Origin: Prosthecobacter sp.
GTDB lineage: Bacteria; Verrucomicrobiota; Verrucomicrobiia; Verrucomicrobiales; Verrucomicrobiaceae
DNA: 64,000 nt
Assembly (NCBI RefSeq): GCF_014879935.1
Contig: NZ_JACSRD010000160.1
Location: 1 to 64,000 of the forward strand
Reading direction: 5' to 3'
The notes beneath the pieces were generated by a model, which saw only the letters and a list, made by a program, of their open reading frames with translations, was not told where the DNA came from and made no database searches. Below, piece by piece: positions 55,735-64,000 of this stretch; position 1 is the first letter of the stretch, and the number at the start of each line of letters is the position of its first letter. Position numbers and translations under genes: made by a program.

Positions 55735-56736
55735 ATGCAGAACAGCCAGGGAAACTACGAAAAAATCATCCTTACCATCGCCTCCCTCGTCGCTATTGGA
55801 GTATCGGCTTGGCTTGTGGTGGAATCGCAGGGGTTTGAGGACAGCTTGGCGCTGGCCCAATCCTCTTCGCGCAATGACCTCAACCCGCCCAACACCCAGG
55901 CTGTGGTCGAAGCCACGGAAACCTTGAAAAAGAAGTATTCATGGGTGTCCCCTGTGAGGAATGGCAAAGCTGTGCCTCTGAATAAATCGGTGCTGTTGGT
56001 GATGAAAGACGGGCAACTCTTCGATCTGCTGCTCCCTGAGCCGCAGTTCCGGCCTCCGATGACAAACATTTTTCTCACCGGGGACCCGGCCAAAAATCCG
56101 CCCGAAGCACAGCTCCCATACATTTTCTCGCCGAATGTAGGCGACCTCGATGCTGACGATGATGGGTTTTCCAATCTTGAGGAGTTTAACGCCAAGACGG
56201 ATGCCCGTGACCCGGCCAAGATGCCACCCCTCACAAACAAGCTGTTTTTGCATCAACGCATCAGCCACGACTACATCCTGAAACTGGTGGGTAGCGGTGA
56301 TGGCACGACCTTTCAAATTCAGCGCCTGAAACCTGAGCCAAAGAGCAGTAAATTTGTGCCATTGAATGAGCAGTTTGGTTTCGAAAAGGGTGTTGTGAGA
56401 TTCAAGCTTCTCTCAGCGCGGAAGGACACCATCCAGCATCCGACGCTCGGACCGATGGACGTCTATATCCTCAAAGTGCTCGACCTTTCCACCAACAAGG
56501 AGTTCGAACTCGTTCAGGGCAAGGACGTGAACTTGGCGGAATACGAGGCTGAACTCGAATTCCGCTGGAAAAAGCGCCAGGTCATTCCCGGTGTGAAGGA
56601 GGGCAAAGTGTTTCAGCTTCCCGGGGTCGGCCAGTCTTATTACATTCGCAAGCTCGACGAAGACAAAGCTGTTATTTCGCCTCTCGGCAATGACGGCAAA
56701 CCGACCGAGGAAACGATCGAAATCAAACAACGCTGA
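55735..56736 (+). CDS. Amuc_1099-like periplasmic protein
   Basis: 333 residues. An N-terminal transmembrane helix (ILTIASLVAIGVSAWLVVES) anchors it in the membrane. A calcium-binding-like loop VGDLDADDDGFSNLEEFNAK lies near residue 140. The C-terminal half is beta-rich, with two similar sub-domains (FQIQRLKPEPKSSKFVPLNE; GKVFQLPGVGQSYYIRKLDE). Position between the PilO-like and secretin genes corresponds to PilP in classical pilus operons and to Amuc_1099, suggesting a link between the inner-membrane complex and the secretin. Confidence 0.65.
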   Translation: MQNSQGNYEKIILTIASLVAIGVSAWLVVESQGFEDSLALAQSSSRNDLNPPNTQAVVEATETLKKKYSWVSPVRNGKAVPLNKSVLLVMKDGQLFDLLLPEPQFRPPMTNIFLTGDPAKNPPEAQLPYIFSPNVGDLDADDDGFSNLEEFNAKTDARDPAKMPPLTNKLFLHQRISHDYILKLVGSGDGTTFQIQRLKPEPKSSKFVPLNEQFGFEKGVVRFKLLSARKDTIQHPTLGPMDVYILKVLDLSTNKEFELVQGKDVNLAEYEAELEFRWKKRQVIPGVKEGKVFQLPGVGQSYYIRKLDEDKAVISPLGNDGKPTEETIEIKQR

Positions 56737-56836
56737 CCTCGCCCTTTTTTCCGCCAGCCGAAAAAAAATCTCGCCAAAGTTCCCCCCGCTCTGCTAGTAA
56801 TCATCTTTCACCATAAAACCGCTGTTAGTCCGCCTT

Positions 56837-59458
56837 ATGACCCATCACTCCCGCCTGGTGTTCAACTTGTCCTTCCTCGCTTTGACTGCGGTTGCACCGC
56901 AAGTCAGTGCTGAAAGCGTCTCTGGAATGGCCAATCGTGAAATTGCACGCCGTTACGCCCGCATCGAAGACGCGCGCACCGCCATGGACCGTGGCGACAA
57001 GCTGTTCAGTGAAGGCGATTATGAAGGCGCCTTGGGTGCTTACAAGGCAGCCATTGATGCTCTTCCAAACGCTCCATTGACCCGTGATTGGCTCGATCTG
57101 GCACAGCTCAAATATGCTGATTGCAGTGTTGTCGTTGCCCGTGAGAAGGCCAAGGTCGGAAACTATGACGAGGCGCGCCAGTTGCTGGATGGTGCTTTGG
57201 TTCTTATCCCTGGACATAAGGAAGCAGTGGTTTTCCAAAAGCAGCTCGCTGATCCTGATCGCTGGCCTCCTGCTCTTACACCGAAGCACGTCGAAAATGT
57301 TGCTAAAGTTGAAAAAGGCCTCCTCATCGCCAATAGCTCTGTTGAGATTGGCAACTATGACACCGCCATCGCGCAGTATCAGGATGTCCTTCGCACCGAT
57401 CCCTACAACAGCGCGGCTCGTCGGGGCATGGAAAATGCCGAACGGAAGCGCATGGAGTATTTCAAGTCAGCCCGTGATCAGATGCGTGCCAAGATGCTCG
57501 CTCAGGTGGATGAAGCCTGGGAAGACAAGGTGCCGATCCAGGGTTCCGCTGTGGCCTTCGATTATGGCATTGGCCGGAGTCCGGGTGCCTACCTGACCGA
57601 GAAGATGAACAAGATCATTTTCCCGACAGTGCAATTCCAGGGAGCTACGATCGAAGAAGCGGTTGAATACCTTCGCGTCAAGAGCCGTGACTTGGACACC
57701 TTTACAGATGCCTCAGGAGTCAAAGGTGTGAACATCATCCTGCGCACAGGAGATGCTCCTAGCAACGCCTCCATCAGTCTTGATCTGAAGGATGTGCCAA
57801 TGGCTGAAGCCTTGCGTTATGTGACGGAATTGGCCCAAATGAAGTATAAGGTCGAAGCTCACGCTGTCCTTGTTGTGCCGCTCTCCGAAGATGCAAGCCA
57901 GCAATACACCCGCACCTATCGCGTGCCACCGGACTTCCTGAGCATTGGAGGTGGTGACGGTGCTGGTGCGGCAGCCCCGGCTGCGCCTGCCGATCCCTTT
58001 GCCGCGGGTGCGGCCGCTGCCCCTGCTGGCGGATTGATTGCCCGCAAAACTGCAAAACAGATCCTTGAAGCCCAGGGAATTACTTTCCCGGACGGGTCCT
58101 CCGCCAGTTTCAATCCCGCCACATCGCAACTGGTTGTGCGCAACACGCAACCCAACTTGGATCTGGTAGAGGCGTTTGTTGAAACCATCACCAAAAATGC
58201 GCCGAAGATGGTAGTGATCACCTCGAAGTTTGTAGAAGTTACCCAGAAGAACACCGAGGAACTTGGTTTTGACTGGCTTCTTGGGTCCGTAGGCATGAAC
58301 GGTAACAATCTTTTCCTTGGAGGAGGGACCCAAGGAAACGGGAACCCATTTAGCTCTGCGAATTACCCATTTCAGACTAACCAAGTCGTTCCAGGTTACA
58401 CAATCAATGGCGTTGATGTTTTTCCGGAAATTCCCGTTAACGCAGCTTTCTCTGGCCCACTTCCTGCAGGTGTTAATCGACCGTTCCCTTATGCGGGTGG
58501 ACCTGTCACCTCTGGGCTTCGTTCAGGCAACTTTGCACTCAGCAACAATAGCATCGACAATCTCATCTCAACGGGCTCGACGACTGGCACGCCATCTGTT
58601 GCCCCTGGAATTTTCTCTGCTGCTGGCATTTTCAGCGACCCTCAATTCCAGACGGTGATAAGGGGATTGAGTCAGAAAAAGGGTGTTGATTTGATGAGCG
58701 CTCCGAGTGTCACGACAAAAAGCGGGACACGCGCAACCATGGAAGTAACCCGAGAATTTATCTACCCTACTGAATTCGAGCCGCCTCAACTGCCTCAAGG
58801 TAACTCAAACGGTTCTCTGCTTGGTGGGGGAAGCACGATGATTGCCACCCCGACCACGCCAACTGCCTTCGAAATGCGTCAGACTGGTGTTCGCTTGGAA
58901 GCAGAGCCGACGGTTGGTGCCGATGGTAATACCATCGAACTGTCACTCTCACCCGAAGTTGTCGAGTTTGATGGCTTTATCAATTACGGATCACCCATCA
59001 ATTCACCGTCAAGCTCATCTTACCTGCCTGTTATATTGAACCTTGACCCTGCTGATGACGCTGGCGCTGATACACAGGTTTATGTGCCGCTCTCACAGCC
59101 AGAAAGGTTGATCACGGCAAACATCATCAATCAGCCGATTTTCTCGGTCCGCAAGGTGACGACAGGAGTGTCCATTTGGGATGGCCAAACTGTAGCACTT
59201 GGTGGCCTCATCCGGGAAGACGTGCAGGATGTGGAAGACAAAATCCCGATTCTTGGTGACCTCCCTTTTGTGGGCCGTCTATTCAAGACGGAAGCGGAGC
59301 AGCATTATAAGCGAAACCTGATGATCTTTGTGACAGCCCACTTGATTGATCCCTCGGGCCAGCGTGTGAAGCCTAGCACTCCTCCTGATGGTTCCGTTTC
59401 CGGAGCAGGGTCCGGCCAGACCAATCCTCTTCTGCCGGCGGTTTCTCCCGGCGAATAG
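56837..59458 (+). CDS. Secretin (type II/IV family), Amuc_1098-like
   Basis: 873 residues with a signal sequence (LVFNLSFLALTAVAPQVSA). TPR-like repeats occupy about residues 30-190 (AMDRGDKLFSEGDYEGALGA; SSVEIGNYDTAIAQYQDVLR). N-type domains follow (TIEEAVEYLRVKSRDLDTFT; LDLKDVPMAEALRYVTELAQ), then an Ala/Pro linker and LVVRNTQPNLDLVEAFVETI. The C-terminal half is the secretin channel with FVEVTQKNTEELGFDWL, VDLMSAPSVTTKSG and the signature WDGQTVALGGLIRED...IPILGDLPFVGRLF. It forms the outer-membrane pore. The N-terminal TPR part could replace a separate pilotin. Confidence 0.85.
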   Translation: MTHHSRLVFNLSFLALTAVAPQVSAESVSGMANREIARRYARIEDARTAMDRGDKLFSEGDYEGALGAYKAAIDALPNAPLTRDWLDLAQLKYADCSVVVAREKAKVGNYDEARQLLDGALVLIPGHKEAVVFQKQLADPDRWPPALTPKHVENVAKVEKGLLIANSSVEIGNYDTAIAQYQDVLRTDPYNSAARRGMENAERKRMEYFKSARDQMRAKMLAQVDEAWEDKVPIQGSAVAFDYGIGRSPGAYLTEKMNKIIFPTVQFQGATIEEAVEYLRVKSRDLDTFTDASGVKGVNIILRTGDAPSNASISLDLKDVPMAEALRYVTELAQMKYKVEAHAVLVVPLSEDASQQYTRTYRVPPDFLSIGGGDGAGAAAPAAPADPFAAGAAAAPAGGLIARKTAKQILEAQGITFPDGSSASFNPATSQLVVRNTQPNLDLVEAFVETITKNAPKMVVITSKFVEVTQKNTEELGFDWLLGSVGMNGNNLFLGGGTQGNGNPFSSANYPFQTNQVVPGYTINGVDVFPEIPVNAAFSGPLPAGVNRPFPYAGGPVTSGLRSGNFALSNNSIDNLISTGSTTGTPSVAPGIFSAAGIFSDPQFQTVIRGLSQKKGVDLMSAPSVTTKSGTRATMEVTREFIYPTEFEPPQLPQGNSNGSLLGGGSTMIATPTTPTAFEMRQTGVRLEAEPTVGADGNTIELSLSPEVVEFDGFINYGSPINSPSSSSYLPVILNLDPADDAGADTQVYVPLSQPERLITANIINQPIFSVRKVTTGVSIWDGQTVALGGLIREDVQDVEDKIPILGDLPFVGRLFKTEAEQHYKRNLMIFVTAHLIDPSGQRVKPSTPPDGSVSGAGSGQTNPLLPAVSPGE

Positions 59459-59493
59459 CTGATATTGAATTTGGTCGATGTGTCCTACCAATT

Positions 59494-59530
59494 ATCGGGC
59501 AGAGGTGTGACCTCTGCCCGATTTTCTTGT
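59494..59530 (+). terminator. Strong intrinsic terminator of the pilus-type operon
   Basis: ATCGGGCAGAGGT (59494-59506) and ACCTCTGCCCGAT (59510-59522) form a perfect 13-bp stem with a 3-base loop, followed by TTTTCTTGTT. It lies 35 bases after the secretin stop and separates that operon from coaE-rho-rnd. Confidence 0.9.
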
Positions 59531-59557
59531 TCCGTTACAAGTATTCTTCGTGGCATC

Positions 59558-60160
59558 ATGAAATCCTGGGTGATCACCGGTGGTATTGGCTGTGGGAAAA
59601 GCCAAGTCATCAACAAACTGGCGACTCTCAGCCTTGGCCTGGTCTCATTTTCGGCAGACGTCATTGTGGCTGAACTGCTGAAGAAACCATTGGTCGAGAA
59701 GGAACTGGCGTTGGTGTTTGGGAAGGGAGTGCTCAATTCCAATGGTGGCGGGGTGAATCGCGAATGGTTGAGGGAAGTAGTGTTGCCTGATCCGCTGCTC
59801 CGTGCCCGGCTGGAGAGCGTTCTACACCCTCCGGTGCTGGAAGCCTTGGAATCAGCCCGATCTGTTGCTGCGGCGGAAGGGAGGAATCTTTTCCTTGCGG
59901 AAGTTCCTCTGCACTATGAGATTGGCGCCACAGTTTCAGCAGACTTCGTCATCGTGGTGGCTTCCAGCCGGTCGGTGCAAGTCCGGCGGATGATGGAAAA
60001 CCGGGGTCTCGACGAACAGACCGTTCACCAGTTCCTGGCGGCCCAATGGCCCATCGAAGCCAAGGTTGAAAGAGCAGACGCGGTCATTTGGAATGACGGC
60101 AGTCTGGCCTCTCTTGAAGCCCAGGTGCTGACGCTGGCAAGTCCTCTCTTGCAAGCATGA
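59558..60160 (+). CDS. coaE: Dephospho-CoA kinase
   Basis: About 200 residues from ATG 59558. P-loop WVITGGIGCGKSQVINKL at the N-terminus, FSADVIVAELLKKP (the Asp of the CoA-binding region) and HPPVLEALESA, as in CoaE. The lid and Arg-rich region is ASSRSVQVRRMMENRGLDEQ. It catalyses the last step of coenzyme A synthesis. Its stop overlaps the rho ATG as ATGA (60157-60160). The start 28 bases after the terminator implies an internal promoter or read-through. Confidence 0.85.
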   Translation: MKSWVITGGIGCGKSQVINKLATLSLGLVSFSADVIVAELLKKPLVEKELALVFGKGVLNSNGGGVNREWLREVVLPDPLLRARLESVLHPPVLEALESARSVAAAEGRNLFLAEVPLHYEIGATVSADFVIVVASSRSVQVRRMMENRGLDEQTVHQFLAAQWPIEAKVERADAVIWNDGSLASLEAQVLTLASPLLQA

Positions 60161-61587
60161 ACGAAGAAAACATTGAATCTCCAGCAGCGTCCGACGTTGC
60201 GTCTGCTTCGGCGTCGGTAAAACCGCAACCTGTTGAGGCAGTCCAGCCGACTGCCGAGGTCGCGGCTCAAAACACGTCTGTGGCGGATGAAAACGCAAAA
60301 TCCGAAGGTGCCCAGCCGCCTTTTCCGCAGGAAGTCTCGATCAACGATCTCCAGGAAGCCTCCCTCGCCGATCTTCAGAAACTGGCGGATACGGTTGGCT
60401 TCCGGCTCAACGCCAGCCGTAGCAAGCACCAACTGATCTACGACCTATGTTCCTGGCTGGCTGAGCACCGCACTCGCCTGAAGGTCGAGGGAGTACTGGA
60501 AATTGGCACCGACAATTTCGGGCTGATCCGGTATCCAAAATACAGTTTCGCCCCACTTCCGGAGGACGTGTTTGTGCCCCTCTTCCTGGTACGGAAGTTC
60601 AACCTGCGTCCGAGTCAGCGAATTGCCGGTTACGCCAAAGCGCCGAAAGACAAGGACAAGTACATCGCCATTGATCGTATCAGTGAGGTCGAGGGGATTC
60701 CGATCGAAGAGTGGGAGCCGCCAACTGAGTTCGACAAACTGACGGCGACCTTCCCAAACAAACGGATCATTTTGGAGACACCGAAGCCCTGCGCTCTCAG
60801 TTCCCGGATCCTCGACATCGTGGCCCCCCTCGGCAAAGGCCAGCGCGGCCTCATCTGCGCCCCACCACGTTCGGGCAAAACTGTGATCCTCAAAGACATC
60901 GCCAAATCCATCTCGCAGAATCACAAGGAGATTACCCTCATCGTGCTGTTGCTGGACGAGCGTCCCGAGGAGGTCACCGATTTTGAGGAAACCGTCCAGG
61001 GGTGCGAGATCTACAGCTCCACCTTTGATGAAAGCCCCAAGCGGCACAGTCAGGTCGCGGAGATCGTGCGTGAACGTGCCTGTCGCTTGGTTGAGTTGAA
61101 AAAAGACGTTGTCATCCTGTTGGACAGCATCACCCGCCTTGCACGTGGCTATAACGCCATGCAGGGGGGCAAGGGAGCTGTCATGTCCGGAGGTGTCGGA
61201 ACCAAGGCTCTGCAGAAGCCGAAAAAATTCTTCGGAGCCGCCCGCAATGTCGAGGAAGGCGGCAGTCTCACCATCATCGCCACGGCACTCATCGAGACGG
61301 AAAGTCGCATGGACGAGGTCATCTTCGAGGAGTTCAAAGGAACGGGCAACATGGAGGCCACGCTGGATCGTGAAATCTCCGAGCGTCGCATTTTCCCGGC
61401 GCTTCATGTGCTCAAGTCGGGGACCCGCCGAGATGACCTGCTCTACCATCCGGATGAGTTCCGTCGCATCAGTCAGGTGCGGAAGCAGCTTGCGGCGATC
61501 CCTGCTGTCGAAGCCCTTGAGGCGCTGATCCGAAATATCAATCGCACCAGCAACAACGCCGAAATCCTTCTGACCGGGCTGAAATGA
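60157..61587 (+). CDS. rho: Transcription termination factor Rho
   Basis: 476 residues. An Ala/Glu/Pro-rich N-terminal extension of about 60 residues precedes the Rho_N helices ([20 protein letters not shown]), the cold-shock-like RNA-binding domain ([20 protein letters not shown]) and the RecA-type ATPase: P-loop [20 protein letters not shown], Walker [19 protein letters not shown]-loop region [20 protein letters not shown] and arginine-finger area [20 protein letters not shown]. Hexameric RNA helicase that ends transcription. Coupled by ATGA overlaps to coaE upstream and rnd downstream. Confidence 0.95.
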   Translation: MNEENIESPAASDVASASASVKPQPVEAVQPTAEVAAQNTSVADENAKSEGAQPPFPQEVSINDLQEASLADLQKLADTVGFRLNASRSKHQLIYDLCSWLAEHRTRLKVEGVLEIGTDNFGLIRYPKYSFAPLPEDVFVPLFLVRKFNLRPSQRIAGYAKAPKDKDKYIAIDRISEVEGIPIEEWEPPTEFDKLTATFPNKRIILETPKPCALSSRILDIVAPLGKGQRGLICAPPRSGKTVILKDIAKSISQNHKEITLIVLLLDERPEEVTDFEETVQGCEIYSSTFDESPKRHSQVAEIVRERACRLVELKKDVVILLDSITRLARGYNAMQGGKGAVMSGGVGTKALQKPKKFFGAARNVEEGGSLTIIATALIETESRMDEVIFEEFKGTGNMEATLDREISERRIFPALHVLKSGTRRDDLLYHPDEFRRISQVRKQLAAIPAVEALEALIRNINRTSNNAEILLTGLK

Positions 61588-62714
61588 CAGCGGATGCTCC
61601 CATCACCGCGGATTACGAGTTTATCGACACACCCGCGCATCTTGAAAGCTGGCTCGACCAGATGCGTCGTTGGCTCGCGGCAAGTCCTGACCAGCGATGC
61701 TGCCTGGACACCGAGGCCGACAGCCTTCATCACTATCACGAAAAGCTCTGCCTGCTTCAGGTGAACTGTGCTGGTCGCTATGCGCTTGTCGATCCACTCG
61801 CCATCACAGATGTTTCTGCGCTGCTCGATCTGCTCGACAGCCATGAATTGTGGTTCCACGGCGCTGATTATGACCTCACGATGCTGCGTCGCACGTATGG
61901 CTGGAGTCCGAAGGTGGTTCGTGACACCCAGATCGCCGCCCGTCTGCTGGGTGCGCGTCAGTTCGGTCTGGCGGCGCTCGTGAAGAATGTTTTCGACCTG
62001 GAGCTGTGCAAAGCTTCGCAGAAAGCAGACTGGAGCCGTCGGCCTCTGCCTCCGAACATGCTTTCCTATGCCGTCGATGACGTGCGCTATCTGCTTCCCA
62101 TCGCAGACAAGTTTGTCGCCGAACTTCGTGAAAAAGGCCGGGAATCCTGGTTCCATCAGAGCTGTTCGGCACTGCAGGAAGATGTCGCTGCACGGGACAC
62201 TGCGGCGCGTGAAGATCCTTGGCGGGTGCAGGGCTGTGGTCGCCTCCATCCACGCGGCCTTGCTCTTCTGAAGGGACTTTGGGAGTGGCGCGAAGGAATT
62301 GCCAAAGAACGCGATCTGCCCTGCTTCAAGATCATGTCCAACAAGCAGATGACCGCCTACGCGGAGCAGTTTGAGGCCGGCCATCCGTTGAATCCACCGA
62401 ACGGCTGGCGTCCGCGTTGGAAAAAGGAATTTCACGACATCGTTGTCGCCGTGACCTCGTCCGATCCTGCATCATGGCCCGCACGCCCCAAAAAGACCAA
62501 GGGCCGGCTGAGCGACGCGCAGCGTGATCAGATCGACAAGCTCTGCGCTTATCGCGAGACCGTCGCGCAGAAGCTCGAAATCGAGCCTTCGTTGCTTGGC
62601 TCCCGTGGCACGATCGAGGAACTGGTCATTCATGGCAATCCCGAGCTTCACCTGATGAACTGGCAGCAGGAATTGTTGTCGGCCGGGCTTCAGCAGGTGG
62701 TGCAGCTAGGCTGA
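61584..62714 (+). CDS. rnd: Ribonuclease D
   Basis: 376 residues. DEDDy 3'-5' exonuclease motifs: ExoI CLDTEADSLHHYHEKLCLLQ (the usual D-x-E), ExoII ELWFHGADYDLTMLRRT and ExoIII SYAVDDVRYLLPI. An HRDC-type helical region follows (RGLALLKGLWEWREGIAKER). It acts in tRNA and small-RNA 3' processing. Its ATG overlaps the rho stop by 4 bp. The C-terminus ends close to the convergent gene (19 bp). Confidence 0.9.
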   Translation: MTADAPITADYEFIDTPAHLESWLDQMRRWLAASPDQRCCLDTEADSLHHYHEKLCLLQVNCAGRYALVDPLAITDVSALLDLLDSHELWFHGADYDLTMLRRTYGWSPKVVRDTQIAARLLGARQFGLAALVKNVFDLELCKASQKADWSRRPLPPNMLSYAVDDVRYLLPIADKFVAELREKGRESWFHQSCSALQEDVAARDTAAREDPWRVQGCGRLHPRGLALLKGLWEWREGIAKERDLPCFKIMSNKQMTAYAEQFEAGHPLNPPNGWRPRWKKEFHDIVVAVTSSDPASWPARPKKTKGRLSDAQRDQIDKLCAYRETVAQKLEIEPSLLGSRGTIEELVIHGNPELHLMNWQQELLSAGLQQVVQLG

Positions 62715-62733
62715 TGGTGGTTCGTGCCTGCCG

Positions 62734-64000
62734 TCACTGTTTCAGCCAGTCAGGCAGCACAATGTCGCTGCTCTTGATCGCCGTGGCATCGCCCTTCCAC
62801 ACAAACCCCGCTTCTTCAAAGCTCTCGCGGTGTCCACGCAAAAACGTCAGCAGGCGGCGGCCCATCTGCTGGTAAGGTGAGTCCTGGCGCACAGCGAAAG
62901 GCTGTAGCGCCTTCGCCTTGTCGGCGGGCAATGGAATCACCGCAAACTCATCCGGCTTCGCTTGAAGATTGATTCGATACACGACCACCGCATCCAGTGA
63001 GCCCGTCCGCATCTGGTTCACCAGAAAATCGCCCGTCGGCACCTGCGAGGAGGCGTTTCGGGTCACGCTCTCCAGCAGGTTCATCGACTTGAGAATGGAG
63101 TGTGTCAGGAAGCCCAGCGTGGACTGCTCTGCATTGCACAAGCCCACACGCAGGCCGGGTTTTGCCAGGTCTGCCAGCGTGCGAATGCCATGGGGATTGT
63201 CTTTCGGCGTTGCGATCACAATTTCCGCCTCGGTGAGGATCACCGCTTCGGGGAACTCCTTCGCCACGGGCGGCACAAAACACACGTCGCAGGCATAGTA
63301 CACATCCGGGAACTTCGGATTGCTGCTGTCCCCCATCGTTTTCATGGCTGCACACAGAATGCCGCATCCGTTGTAGGTGGTGGTGACGGTGATGCCTTCA
63401 CGCCCGGCGAACTCCTTCAGCACGTCCTCGATCGCCCGGCGGTTAACACTGCCACTGTAGAGGATCAAGTCAGGGCGCAGTGCCCATTTGTCACCCGGGA
63501 CAGCAGTGAATCCATGCTGGGTGAAGACGGCGGACCCTTTCTCCGGGGCGGTCATGTAGCGGGCGAACTGCATCGCCAGCGGAGGCTGTTTGCTGGTTCC
63601 CAGCACTGCGGCGGTGGCGAACTCCGCATGCTTCGCCAGTTCAGGCATCATCACCGCTTCAAGGTCCTTGAACTGCGGCACCGTCGAGTCCCAGACAATA
63701 GCCGCATCCACCGCTCCCAGGGACAAGTCCGCCGCGATTTCAGTGACAGTGGGCTTCATCACGGCCGCTTTCTCCGCCAGCGCCGTCCATTCCGCTCCCA
63801 GCAACCGCTGCGTCACACGTCCGATGCTGGCCGCCTCGGGATTTGGCAGCGCCAGCTTGATGCCGTTCTGTTTCAAAGAGGCCAGACTTGTGAGACCCTT
63901 GGGATTGCCCTTTGCCACTGCCAGCACCGGCTTCTGCTTCACCAGTTGAAACTCCTCTTGAGTCGTTCCGGTCTTCCGTGCATCCGCCAGCGCCCCGTCA
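62734..64000 (-). CDS. Tandem ModA-like periplasmic binding protein, 5' part beyond the window
   Basis: At least 420 residues; the frame stays open to the right edge, so the start is outside. Two consecutive periplasmic-binding domains are visible. The first part has VLAVAKGNPKGLTSLASLKQ and LGAVDAAIVWDSTVPQFKDL; the second begins after KWALRPDLILYSGSVNRRAI and has IVIATPKDNPHGIRTLADLA plus VVVYRINLQAKPDEFAVIPL. This is the molybdate/tungstate-binding (ModA/WtpA) pattern duplicated in one chain. It probably delivers an oxyanion to an ABC importer; no permease is visible in the window. Confidence 0.7.
   Translation of the reverse strand, partial: DGALADARKTGTTQEEFQLVKQKPVLAVAKGNPKGLTSLASLKQNGIKLALPNPEAASIGRVTQRLLGAEWTALAEKAAVMKPTVTEIAADLSLGAVDAAIVWDSTVPQFKDLEAVMMPELAKHAEFATAAVLGTSKQPPLAMQFARYMTAPEKGSAVFTQHGFTAVPGDKWALRPDLILYSGSVNRRAIEDVLKEFAGREGITVTTTYNGCGILCAAMKTMGDSSNPKFPDVYYACDVCFVPPVAKEFPEAVILTEAEIVIATPKDNPHGIRTLADLAKPGLRVGLCNAEQSTLGFLTHSILKSMNLLESVTRNASSQVPTGDFLVNQMRTGSLDAVVVYRINLQAKPDEFAVIPLPADKAKALQPFAVRQDSPYQQMGRRLLTFLRGHRESFEEAGFVWKGDATAIKSSDIVLPDWLKQ

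Noticed and set aside
1-64000. CRISPR arrays, rRNA, tRNA, intact insertion sequences
   Set aside because: No regularly spaced repeats, no rRNA/tRNA signatures and no transposase motif were seen on reading both strands.

Overview
The window looks like a chromosomal segment of a Verrucomicrobiota bacterium, close to the Prosthecobacter/Verrucomicrobium/Akkermansia group. The signs are: two DUF4838 proteins next to a ceramidase-like protein, an ECF-sigma/Ser-Thr-kinase pair, many Sec-secreted proteins of unknown function, MurU/AmgK-type sugar recycling genes, and a five-gene block (52292-59458) laid out like Akkermansia Amuc_1102-1101-1100-1099-1098 (PilM/PilN/PilO-like/secretin). No rRNA, tRNA, CRISPR array or intact transposase was seen.

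Regions. (1) 1-3790 is a decayed accessory patch: a collagen-like fragment, an AAA ATPase/DUF4276 pair resembling OLD/PARIS-type defence, a DUF3037 gene preceded by the C-terminal remnant of a lost partner, a probable hsdR start remnant and two hairpin repeats. (2) 3794-17376, all on the minus strand, is a secreted glycan/lipid-processing region (two DUF4838 proteins, ceramidase-like, sialidase, PL14-like lyase, VOC protein), preceded by an ECF sigma factor and a membrane kinase. (3) 17519-20687 holds a truncated duplicate of the ceramidase gene and a type II restriction-modification system: XRE controller, AccI-like nuclease and convergent N6-adenine methyltransferase, with the same DNA box at both promoters. 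(4) 20711-25351 has a secreted Cys-hydrolase-like protein, a secreted FAD oxidoreductase and a DEAD-box helicase.

(5) 25361-40531 is a stress/energy/ion island. It has two near-identical D-2-hydroxyacid dehydrogenases, a P-type ATPase, two tandem-Usp proteins, PPK2, DUF2934, a SLC13-type anion transporter, a Usp-Usp-CBS-MgtE fusion and a TrkA-C membrane protein. A three-gene module in the middle has the order and sizes of CnrY-CnrX-CnrH (anti-sigma, periplasmic metal sensor, ECF sigma). (6) 40542-43499 carries small lipoproteins and a NsrR-like Rrf2 regulator translationally coupled to a mono-heme secreted protein, with a palindrome upstream. (7) 43653-51937 includes MurU/AmgK-like sugar recycling, cdsA, dxr, a prenyltransferase-repeat secreted protein, a YdjY protein and a sugar-binding lipoprotein. 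(8) 52292-59530 is the pilus-type secretin operon, ending in a strong terminator. (9) 59558-62714 is a coupled coaE-rho-rnd operon. A tandem ModA-like binding protein runs off the right edge.

Most genes sit in tight co-directional runs with 4-bp ATGA overlaps or gaps under 50 bp. Several intergenic spaces carry perfect short hairpins with the same arms and changing loops (REP-like families). Functions given are from sequence motifs read by eye; no database search was run.
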